Assembly: GCF_003248505.1 (NCBI RefSeq)
Contig: NZ_QFOA01000076.1
Coordinates: 1 to 27,411, forward strand
Reading direction: 5' to 3'
DNA from: Sphingobium sp.
GTDB taxonomy: Bacteria > Pseudomonadota > Alphaproteobacteria > Sphingomonadales > Sphingomonadaceae
Length of the DNA: 27,411 nucleotides
In this document: one piece after another, positions 1 through 6,080 of the stretch
Position numbering within the stretch: the first letter of the stretch is position 1
How the letters are laid out: each line of letters starts with the position of its first letter
Notes under the pieces: model-generated
The model's input: the letters and a program-made list of their open reading frames with translations, nothing else
What the model was told of the DNA's origin: nothing
The model's database searches: none
Position numbers and translations under genes: made by a program

Positions 1-997
1 TTCTTGCAGCGCCCATCAGAGTAGCCGATCCTGGGCCGCTCCAGTCGCCATAGCCCGCGAGCCAGAGCCGCGGCTCCTTGATCGAGCGCTGGCCATCGAC
101 CAACACGCGCCCATCTTCCTCGACCACACCGAGCGGTGCCAGGTGATCGAGCGCAGGGCGAAAGCCGGTGCACCAGATGATCGCGTCGACTTGCGTTTCC
201 GAACCGTCGACCCAGACAACGCCCTTGGCCGTCATCCGTTCGAAGGGGCGCACAGAACTGAGGTCTCCGCGCGCGCGGGCTTCCTTGACCGGGGGGACCA
301 TGACGATATCCCCGATGCCGCCTACCGGCGTGTCGCTCGGGCCAGCCTTCATTCGCGCGACTGCGCGTTCGAACAGGACGCGGCCATCGACATCGTCGGG
401 CAGGAATAGCGGATCGTGGGCTGTGACCCACAGGGTGCGTGCGACGGGGGCCAGCTCTGCCATAATCTGGGCGCCGCTGTTGCCGCCCCCGACCACCAGC
501 AGCGTTTGCCCGCTATAATCCTCGGGACGGACATAATGGGCCGAATGGACCTGCGCGCCCTTGAATGCGTCGCGCCCCTCGATTTCGGGGATGTAGGGAT
601 GCGACCAGGTGCCGGTGGCGCTGACTACCGCACGAGCGGCGAGGCGGCCCTTGTCAGTCACCACTTCGAGGAGCTCATCGGCACGCTCGACAGTCTCCAC
701 CCGGACCGGGCGCCGGATCGGGAACTCGTATCGCGCCTCATAGCGGCCAAGATAATCGAGAACATCGTCGCGGGTCGGATAGCCTTCATGGGCGGGCGGC
801 GGCATCAGCCAGCCCGGCAGCGAACTGTAGCCGGCGGGCGAGAACAGGCGCAGCGAATCCCAACCATGCCGCCAGGCGCCGCCGGCACCATCCTCGGCAT
901 CAAGGATCAGGAAGTCCGCCCCGGCCCGGCGCAGGTAGTAGCCCAGCGACAGCCCCATCTGGCCGCCGCCGATGATGACGATGTCGTGCGTTTCCAT
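1..997 (-). CDS. arsO: Flavin-dependent monooxygenase, ArsO-like (partial, C-terminus off left edge)
   Basis: A class B-type flavoprotein monooxygenase. The reading frame starts at ATG 997 and stays open to base 1, so the 3' end lies outside the window. Near the N-terminus is an FAD-binding Rossmann motif (IVIIGGGQMGLSLGYYL). Mid-protein is a second dinucleotide motif (LLVVGGGNSGAQIMAEL), expected to bind NADPH. Near the left edge are the family blocks IIWCTGFRPAL and EPRLWLAGYGDWSG. The start codon is 3 bases past the stop of the CxxC protein, so the two are co-transcribed. The family is known from ars operons as ArsO; its exact substrate is not settled, and oxidation of an arsenic or thiol compound is inference from context. 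It could also be a general FAD/NADPH oxidoreductase. The two nucleotide-binding motifs are seen; the ArsO name rests on family resemblance and the operon. Confidence 0.85.
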   Translation of the reverse strand, partial: METHDIVIIGGGQMGLSLGYYLRRAGADFLILDAEDGAGGAWRHGWDSLRLFSPAGYSSLPGWLMPPPAHEGYPTRDDVLDYLGRYEARYEFPIRRPVRVETVERADELLEVVTDKGRLAARAVVSATGTWSHPYIPEIEGRDAFKGAQVHSAHYVRPEDYSGQTLLVVGGGNSGAQIMAELAPVARTLWVTAHDPLFLPDDVDGRVLFERAVARMKAGPSDTPVGGIGDIVMVPPVKEARARGDLSSVRPFERMTAKGVVWVDGSETQVDAIIWCTGFRPALDHLAPLGVVEEDGRVLVDGQRSIKEPRLWLAGYGDWSGPGSATLMGAAR

Positions 998-1000
998 TCC

Positions 1001-1237
1001 TCAGGCCTGAAGCCAGCGCTGGAGATCGTCGGTCTTGGGAAGACCTCCGGCATGAACCACCTTGCCGTCGATGACGATGCCGGGCGTCGAGACGATGCCG
1101 AATTTGGCGATGGCCTCATAGTCGGTGATCTTCTCGACCGAGACGTCGATCCCGAGCTTGGCGGCCTCGACCTTGACCATCTCTTCGGTGGTCTTGCAGC
1201 GGGCGCAGCCCGGACCCAGAACTTTCACTTCTTTCAT
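1001..1237 (-). CDS. Small thioredoxin-fold (redox-active disulfide) protein
   Basis: A 78-residue thioredoxin/glutaredoxin-like protein of the TM0996/MTH895 type. It has a CARC active site (C11, C14) directly after the first beta strand and a cis-proline block VSTPG around P52, and ends in LQRWLQA. The length is normal for this minimal fold. The start at ATG 1237 is supported by an AAGGA ribosome site about 6-8 bases upstream. It sits 12 bases after the permease gene and 3 bases before the monooxygenase, so it is part of the arsR-permease-oxidoreductase operon. Proteins of this family often accompany ArsP-type permeases. A thiol role, either handing As(III) or a reduced thiol to the transporter or recycling the flavoenzyme, is inference. 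Confidence 0.88.
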   Translation of the reverse strand: MKEVKVLGPGCARCKTTEEMVKVEAAKLGIDVSVEKITDYEAIAKFGIVSTPGIVIDGKVVHAGGLPKTDDLQRWLQA

Positions 1238-1249
1238 CGCATTATCCTT

Positions 1250-2296
1250 TCATGAAAACAGGAAATTGAACAGGAACCCCACAGTCAGGATGCCGGAAGC
1301 AACCACCGCGACGAAGACGGCAATCAGCTTCACGCTCAGCACCTTGCGCAGGATGATCATTTCCGGGAGGGACAGGGCGATCACCGACATCATGAAGGCG
1401 AGCACGGTGCCCAAGGCAGCGCCCTTGCCGAGCAGGGCCTCGACGACGGGGATGATGCCGGCGGCATTCGAATACATCGGCACGCCGAGCAGCACTGCCG
1501 CAGGCACCGACCACCAGGCGTCAGCGCCCATGATCCGCGACAGCAATTCGGCAGGGACATAACCGTGGATGTAGGCGCCGACCGCGATCCCGGTGATGAT
1601 CCAGTACCAGACCTTGCCGACGATCTCCTTGACCGCGTCCCAACCAGCCTCGAACCGGTCGAACCAGGTCAGTTCGTCGGGCTGGAGATCGACGTCGCCT
1701 GCGCGAATATTGCGGACCCACTCCTCCAGCCAGCCTTCGAGATGGAGGCGTCCGATGACCCAGCCCGAGACAATCGCAATCATGAGGCCGAAGGCGAGAT
1801 AGGTCAGGGCGACCTTCCACCCCAACAGCGCGAAGAGCAGGCCAAGCGCGACCTCGTTGATCATTGGCGCGGCGATCAGGAAGGAGAACGTGACGCCAAG
1901 CGGCACGCCTGCGGAGACGAAGCCGACGAACAGCGGCACGGCTGAGCACGAGCAGAACGGCGTGAAGATGCCGAGCCCGGCAGCGGCGACATTGCCAAGC
2001 CCTTCGCGCTTGCCCGCAAGGATCGCACGCGTGCGTTCGGGCGAAAAGAAGCTGCGGACCACGCCCATTGCGAAGACGACGAGCGCCAGGAGCATCAGCA
2101 CCTTGGGCGTATCATAGATGAAGAATTCCACCGACGAGGCGAGCGCGCTGCCTTGCGGGATTGGCAGTTGCACCACTGCCCAGCGCGAAAAGGGCTGGAG
2201 TTGCCGGTAAAGCGCGAACCAGATTGCCACGGCGAGGGCGATGCCGCCGATCCAGGCACCGGTCGATCGCTTGAGGGGAAGGCCCTGCGTGGGCAT
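1250..2296 (-). CDS. arsP: ArsP-type permease (PF03773, DUF318), probable organoarsenical efflux
   Basis: A 348-residue polytopic inner-membrane permease. Hydrophobic segments occur near residues 14-30 and 66-82 and through most of the C-terminal half. The family signature FTPFCSCSAVPLFVGF is present (C115, C117), followed by GVPLGVTFSFLIAAPMINE. A hydrophilic cytoplasmic loop (about residues 190-215, EEWVRNIRAGDVDLQPDE) separates two homologous halves, as is usual for this family. Characterised ArsP proteins export trivalent organoarsenicals; related members move other soft metals, so the substrate is inferred. I chose ATG 2296, one base after the arsR stop; an in-frame TTG at 2305 overlapping arsR is possible. 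Tight spacing to arsR implies translational coupling. Confidence 0.88.
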   Translation of the reverse strand: MPTQGLPLKRSTGAWIGGIALAVAIWFALYRQLQPFSRWAVVQLPIPQGSALASSVEFFIYDTPKVLMLLALVVFAMGVVRSFFSPERTRAILAGKREGLGNVAAAGLGIFTPFCSCSAVPLFVGFVSAGVPLGVTFSFLIAAPMINEVALGLLFALLGWKVALTYLAFGLMIAIVSGWVIGRLHLEGWLEEWVRNIRAGDVDLQPDELTWFDRFEAGWDAVKEIVGKVWYWIITGIAVGAYIHGYVPAELLSRIMGADAWWSVPAAVLLGVPMYSNAAGIIPVVEALLGKGAALGTVLAFMMSVIALSLPEMIILRKVLSVKLIAVFVAVVASGILTVGFLFNFLFS

Positions 2297-2297
2297 G

Positions 2298-2612
2298 TCA
2301 TGCAACTTTCATTTGGGCGGCGATCACCGCAGGCCTTGCCGCAAGCACGGCATCAATGATGGCGACCCATGCCTCAGGGATATCGGGGTTGCGGCGATAG
2401 CGCACCCACTGGGCGTCTCGCCGATCCGTGAGCAATCCGGCGGTCCTGAGCCGCGTCATATGGCGCGACATGCGCGATTGCGATGCGCCGAGACGATCCA
2501 TCAGCTCGCACACACAATGCTCCTGCCCGTCCCAAACGACCTGAAGCGCGGCGAGCCGTGTCGGTTCGGACAGGGCCGCCAGCAGATCTTCGAGGGAGGA
2601 GCGGGGGATCAT
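2298..2612 (-). CDS. arsR: ArsR/SmtB-family arsenic-responsive repressor
   Basis: A winged-helix repressor of the ArsR family. The chosen start gives 104 residues beginning MIPRSSLEDLLAALSEPTRL, the usual N-terminus. Before the recognition helix it has EHCVCELMDRLG with two cysteines (C33, C35), matching the CxC As(III)/Sb(III) sensing site of classical ArsR. The recognition helix follows (SQSRMSRHMTRLRTAGLL), then the wing (RRDAQWVRYRR). In-frame ATGs at 2624 and 2648 would add 4 or 12 residues. I prefer 2612 because the palindrome CGCATATGCG lies at 2620-2629, where an ArsR operator would be expected, but no start has a convincing ribosome site. The protein should repress this operon until trivalent arsenic binds. 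Confidence 0.9.
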   Translation of the reverse strand: MIPRSSLEDLLAALSEPTRLAALQVVWDGQEHCVCELMDRLGASQSRMSRHMTRLRTAGLLTDRRDAQWVRYRRNPDIPEAWVAIIDAVLAARPAVIAAQMKVA

Positions 2613-2619
2613 GCCAATG

Positions 2620-2629
2620 CGCATATGCG
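2620..2629. promoter_or_regulatory. Putative ArsR operator palindrome
   Basis: A perfect 10-bp palindrome, CGCATATGCG, lies just upstream of (or overlapping) the arsR start. AT-centred inverted repeats of this kind are typical ArsR-family boxes, and an autoregulated operator is expected here. A second short inverted repeat, TTGACC-TT-GGTCAA (2648-2661), lies next to it and on the minus strand offers a TTGACC -35-like hexamer. Function is inferred from position and symmetry only. Confidence 0.4.
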
Positions 2630-2640
2630 TCCATCCGCAT

Positions 2641-2781
2641 GAATCCATTGACCTTGGTCAAACCGATATCTGGCTCGGTGTGCATGTCGATACGCGCCAC
2701 ATGCCGCGGGTGCGGGCAGTCATGGATGCTTTCGTTGAGGCTCTGCGGAGCAATTCCGCAATCCTCGTTCCCGGGTCTTGA
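2641..2781 (+). pseudogene. C-terminal remnant of a LysR-type transcriptional regulator
   Basis: The plus-strand frame from 2641 reads TDIWLGVHVDTRHMPRVRAV and continues MDAFVEALRSNSAILVPGS before the TGA at 2779-2781. The pattern (D/E)-x-W-L-x-x-H-x-D-x-R-x-x-x-R-V-R-A-x-x-D is the conserved C-terminal tail of LysR-type effector-binding domains. No N-terminal helix-turn-helix or start codon precedes it, because the sequence immediately upstream is the 5' end of arsR on the other strand. About 250 residues are therefore missing. I infer that the arsenic operon was inserted into, or recombined with, a LysR gene. The assignment rests on a roughly 35-residue match read by eye. Confidence 0.6.
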
Positions 2782-3024
2782 GGTAGCCGTCTGCGCTGGG
2801 GTTTGCCGACTTGTTCGCGGCCATGCATCCGGATGAATGCTGGCCGGAGGCATGTGTCCGCCGGTTGCATCCACTCGCCCTGCCAACAATGACGGATTGG
2901 CAAATCACGTCACGATTTTTTCTGCATCAGTCGAATCCATACAATCGCAAATCCAGAAAGGATGTAAGCGGGAAAGCGCGACCCGAAGGGCTCGTGGCTT
3001 TTGTGCTGCGTGTTCCTGACTTTC
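2782..3024. other. Non-coding stretch downstream of the LysR remnant
   Basis: No convincing gene is seen here on either strand. The plus strand contains a weak promoter-like pair (TTTTTC at 2917-2922 and TACAAT at 2940-2945, 17-bp spacer) ahead of the strong terminator at 3025-3065. A short untranslated transcript is therefore possible. Otherwise the stretch holds nothing I can name. Confidence 0.35.
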
Positions 3025-3065
3025 AAAGCGGTTCCTGGACTTGGTCTGGCGAACCGCTTTTTTTT
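3025..3065 (+). terminator. Intrinsic terminator (plus strand)
   Basis: A perfect 10-bp stem, AAAGCGGTTC (3025-3034) with GAACCGCTTT (3051-3060), has a 16-nt loop and continues into eight consecutive T residues (3058-3065). This is a textbook Rho-independent terminator for plus-strand transcription. The nearest plus-strand gene is only the LysR remnant 240 bases upstream. On the minus strand it lies about 35 bases after the lipoprotein gene and may stop that transcript weakly as well. Confidence 0.8.
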
Positions 3066-3099
3066 GCCGATTGCATAGTTCAGAAACAGCAATCCCACC

Positions 3100-4002
3100 T
3101 CACATCGGTTCGGCGCAGCCCTTCCGCAGCTCGTCATGGACCAGGAGCTCAACGGCCACAGGGTAGCTCTTGTCCGACATGCCGTCCGAACAGCTGGGTG
3201 TCTTACGGGTCCGCAATACGAACGGTCGACCGTCAAGCGCGCCCGTCCACATGCCACCAAGCTGCGTTGCCGTGTACCGGGTCCAGAGCCGGGTGCCGGG
3301 CTGATCCTCCGGGTGGGAATAAGTGACGCAGCGACCTTCGATTCGCGCGGCCCAGAATGGTTCGGTGCCGATTGCGCGCATGGGCTGTGCCGAAAGTTCC
3401 CGGCCGTCCTGAACGAGGCAGGGGCTGACCGTTCGGCCTGGCATTCCCGCGCGCGGTGTCCCCACTGCTGCCCGGTTGCGGCAGCCGGCGACGAACGACC
3501 CGACAACGTCCTCGGGCACAGCAGGATGGGGACCACTGGTCTGGGAGCCATAGCTTGCCGAGACCGGGCCGCCCACGAGCGCCGCGAGGTTAGCCGGAAC
3601 CGCTCCCGCCGCGCTGACGCCGCCAAGCCGGCGATCGCCGCGGAAATCTGCGACAAGCGCTTCCACTTCGCCGCCACTGCCAAATGACAGCCGCTCCTCG
3701 CTGCCGGTCGGCGTGAAACCGGGCACGTTGACTTGCAGCCGGTTTCCTCCCGAAGGGCAAGTGAGAGACAGGATCGGGTTGCCGGTTTGTGCCTGCAAGA
3801 CCAGTACACTGGCCTCAGCGCTTGGCTGCAAGACCCAAAGCGCATCCGGGCGCTTCGCGGTTTGAGCCGTCGGTGAGTCCGCAGGCCGGTCATCCACTGC
3901 CGATGCGCTGCTGCCGTTCCGGGTATCTTCCTGACGATCACAAGCGCCTAGAAGCATTGCGGGAATGATGATCGGAAGTAGGTTGCGCACCCGCGTATCC
4001 AT
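3100..4002 (-). CDS. COG3650-type lipoprotein
   Basis: A predicted 300-residue periplasmic lipoprotein. From ATG 4002 it begins MDTRVRNLLPIIIPAMLLGAC, a basic n-region, hydrophobic core and LLGAC lipobox, so Cys21 should be lipidated. A low-complexity linker follows. The C-terminal domain contains MRAIGTEPFWAARIEGRCVTY, TATQLGGMWTGALDGRPFVL and PSCSDGMSDKSYP, blocks that recur in COG3650 proteins of sphingomonads. That family is of unknown biochemical function, sometimes near heat-shock/META proteins. The frame extends upstream to 4158, but only the start at 4002 gives a proper signal peptide; no clear ribosome site is seen. The gene stands alone, divergent from the CoA-transferase. Confidence 0.75.
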   Translation of the reverse strand: MDTRVRNLLPIIIPAMLLGACDRQEDTRNGSSASAVDDRPADSPTAQTAKRPDALWVLQPSAEASVLVLQAQTGNPILSLTCPSGGNRLQVNVPGFTPTGSEERLSFGSGGEVEALVADFRGDRRLGGVSAAGAVPANLAALVGGPVSASYGSQTSGPHPAVPEDVVGSFVAGCRNRAAVGTPRAGMPGRTVSPCLVQDGRELSAQPMRAIGTEPFWAARIEGRCVTYSHPEDQPGTRLWTRYTATQLGGMWTGALDGRPFVLRTRKTPSCSDGMSDKSYPVAVELLVHDELRKGCAEPM

Positions 4003-4200
4003 GCATGTGAGGTTTCGGCAAACCTGTAAGGCGCGTTGCATCCCGACGGACGCCGAGTCTGCAAGGCATGTCATTGCCAAAGCATTACTTCTTTGGGCTC
4101 CCAGGGGCAAATCGCATGACGGGCATTGTGCCGTTGCTGTGCGGTTGCAGGCTGCCATTTAATATATCCAGGATAGTCGGCGAAATGCCCGCGCACTGGC
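4003..4200. other. Intergenic region between divergent lipoprotein and CoA-transferase (left part)
   Basis: No gene is seen. A loose plus-strand promoter can be drawn: TTGCTG at 4134-4139, and the AT-rich element TTTAATATAT around 4158-4167, which is unusually AT-rich for this GC-rich window. It would feed directly into the terminator at 4201-4233. Confidence 0.3.
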
Positions 4201-4233
4201 CCGGCGCCACAACGATGCAGGCGCCGGATTTTT
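4201..4233 (+). terminator. Strong orphan intrinsic terminator (plus strand)
   Basis: A perfect stem, CCGGCGCC (4201-4208) with GGCGCCGG (4220-4227), has an 11-nt loop and is followed by ATTTTT. It is oriented for plus-strand transcription, yet no plus-strand gene lies upstream of it in this interval, and the CoA-transferase starts 234 bases downstream. It may end a small RNA or act as a leader terminator; both are inference. Confidence 0.75.
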
Positions 4234-4466
4234 GCGCTCATCGTTCAACGCCCATCACGCTTTATCATTCCCTCAGAGGTCCATATCGTTGCATCATATT
4301 CAAAAGAGCTGATCGCAAATCCCCAATCGATCTATTTAGCGACGGGCTCTAACGCGGACTTTCCCAACTTTGCTGGCTTGGCCTGCGTCATCTGAAAACG
4401 GCGTTGATCGACCATGAACTGCCACCTACGCAGCTGCGCCTGACCAACAACAACGGAGATTGCGAA
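4234..4466. other. Upstream region of the CoA-transferase gene
   Basis: No gene is seen. The stretch around 4255-4335 is relatively AT-rich and probably holds the CoA-transferase promoter, but I cannot pick convincing -35/-10 boxes. A good ribosome site, GGAGA at 4455-4459, lies 7 bases before the TTG start at 4467. Confidence 0.35.
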
Positions 4467-5993
4467 TTGACCAGTTCACGCATTGCGAACGTCGCGCTCC
4501 AATCGCGAGTGATGGGTGCCGATGCCGCCGCCCTGCTGATCGCGCCGGGCACCACGGTGGGCATGAGCGGTTTTACCGGCTCCGGCTATCCCAAGGCAGT
4601 TCCGCTGGCGCTGGCGCGGCGGATCGAGGCGGCGCACGATGCCGGCGATCCCTTCTCGATCAGCGTGTGGACCGGCGCTTCCACCGGTCCCGAGCTGGAC
4701 GGCGCTCTGGCCAAGGCCAAGGGCATCGACTTTCGCCTGCCCTACAATTCCGATCCGATTGCCCGCGGACAGATCAACCGCGGCGAAATGAACTATTTCG
4801 ACATGCACCTTAGCCAGGTCGCGCCGATGGCGTGGCAGGGCTTCCTCGGCCCGCTGGATACCGCGCTGGTCGAAGTAACCGCGATCCTGCCAGACGGTTC
4901 GCTTGTCCCCGCCTCGTCAGTGGGCAACAACAAGACCTGGCTGGACCGCGCAGACCAGATCATCCTTGAGGTCAATCGCTGGCAGAACCCGGCGCTCGAG
5001 GGAATGCACGACATCTATTATGGAACGGCCCTGCCGCCGCACCGCGTGCCGATCCCGCTGATCAGGCCAGATGACCGGATCGGCCAGCCCACCTTTCGCT
5101 GCGATCCTGCCAAGATCGTCGCCATTGTCGAAACCGACACGCCTGATCGCAATCAGGCGTTCAAGGCGCCCGACCAGAGCGCGTTGCTGATCGCCGGGCA
5201 CCTGTTGGAATTCTTCGCGCATGAAGTGGCGAAGGGGCGGCTTCCGGCCAACCTGCTGCCGCTGCAATCGGGCGTCGGCAACATCGCTAACGCCGTGCTG
5301 ACCGGCCTGATCGACAGTCCGTTCGAGAACATGACTGCCTATACCGAGGTCTTGCAGGACGGAATGCTCGACCTGCTCACTGCGGGCAAGCTGCGGATGG
5401 CATCGTCGACCGCGTTTTCGCTCAGCCCGGAGGCCGCACACGCACTGAATGCCGATATGGACCGCTACCGAGAACGGATCATCCTGCGCCCGCAGGAAAT
5501 GAGCAATCATCCAGAACTGATCCGGCGGCTCGGCTGCATCGCCATGAACGGCATGATCGAGGCGGATATATACGGCAACGTCAATTCCACCCATGTCATG
5601 GGATCGGCGATCCAGAACGGTATCGGCGGTTCGGGCGATTTTGCCCGCAATGCCTATATCTCGATCTTCATGGCGCCTTCGACCGCCAAGGGTGGGGCGA
5701 TCTCGACGATTGTGCCGCAAGTCAGCCATGTCGATCACATCAATCAGGATGTGCAGGTGATCGTGACTGAACGTGGCCTGGCCGATTTGCGCGGGCTTGC
5801 GCCAAAGCAGCGTGCCCGGCTCGTTATCGAGAAATGCGTTCACCCTGACTATAGGGCAATGCTCGCCGATTATTACGAGCGGGCACTGCGCGATTCCTAT
5901 GGTAAGCACTCGCCCGCCTTGCTGGGCGAAGCCCTATCCTGGCACCAACGCTTCATCGCGACTGGCTCCATGCAATTCTTTTCGGGACAGTGA
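4467..5993 (+). CDS. Succinyl-CoA:acetate CoA-transferase (acetyl-CoA hydrolase/transferase family)
   Basis: A 508-residue class I CoA-transferase of the AarC/succinate CoA-transferase type, which moves CoA between succinyl-CoA and acetate (or related acids) in the cytoplasm. Family blocks in order: GTTVGMSGFTGSGYPKAVP, SVWTGASTGPELDGALA, YFDMHLSQVAP, ALVEVTAILPDGSLVPASSV, SGVGNIANAVL, TEVLQDGMLDLL, NGIGGSGDFARNA and IVTERGLADLRG. With a TTG start at 4467 the glutamate of TEVLQDG falls at residue 294, the position of the acyl-CoA-forming Glu294 in Acetobacter AarC. The ribosome site GGAGA 7 bases upstream also supports this start; a TTG at 4404 is the longer alternative. It could support acetate assimilation or overflow, which is inference. 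The gene appears monocistronic. Confidence 0.93.
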   Translation: MTSSRIANVALQSRVMGADAAALLIAPGTTVGMSGFTGSGYPKAVPLALARRIEAAHDAGDPFSISVWTGASTGPELDGALAKAKGIDFRLPYNSDPIARGQINRGEMNYFDMHLSQVAPMAWQGFLGPLDTALVEVTAILPDGSLVPASSVGNNKTWLDRADQIILEVNRWQNPALEGMHDIYYGTALPPHRVPIPLIRPDDRIGQPTFRCDPAKIVAIVETDTPDRNQAFKAPDQSALLIAGHLLEFFAHEVAKGRLPANLLPLQSGVGNIANAVLTGLIDSPFENMTAYTEVLQDGMLDLLTAGKLRMASSTAFSLSPEAAHALNADMDRYRERIILRPQEMSNHPELIRRLGCIAMNGMIEADIYGNVNSTHVMGSAIQNGIGGSGDFARNAYISIFMAPSTAKGGAISTIVPQVSHVDHINQDVQVIVTERGLADLRGLAPKQRARLVIEKCVHPDYRAMLADYYERALRDSYGKHSPALLGEALSWHQRFIATGSMQFFSGQ

Positions 5994-6080
5994 GGTTCCA
6001 ATAAGCGCATCAATTGAACTGGCGAGGTAGAGCACGGATGTATCGGCGCTTACGCCATCAAGCTTGGAAGATGACCGCCC

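Noticed and set aside
416..1255. Plus-strand open frame opposite the arsenic operon
   Set aside because: It is antisense to the monooxygenase and CxxC genes, has no family-like sequence, and is a GC-rich shadow of the real minus-strand frames.
2374..2889. 171-residue minus-strand frame spanning arsR and the LysR remnant
   Set aside because: It crosses arsR out of frame and lacks domain-like sequence; the plus-strand LysR reading explains 2641-2781 better.
4917..5909. 330-residue minus-strand open frame inside the CoA-transferase
   Set aside because: It is fully antisense to a well-supported enzyme with conserved motifs; the translation shows no domain.
6002..6051. Terminator after the CoA-transferase (TAAGCGC with GCGCTTA)
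   Set aside because: The 36-nt loop and lack of a U-tract make a working intrinsic terminator unlikely.
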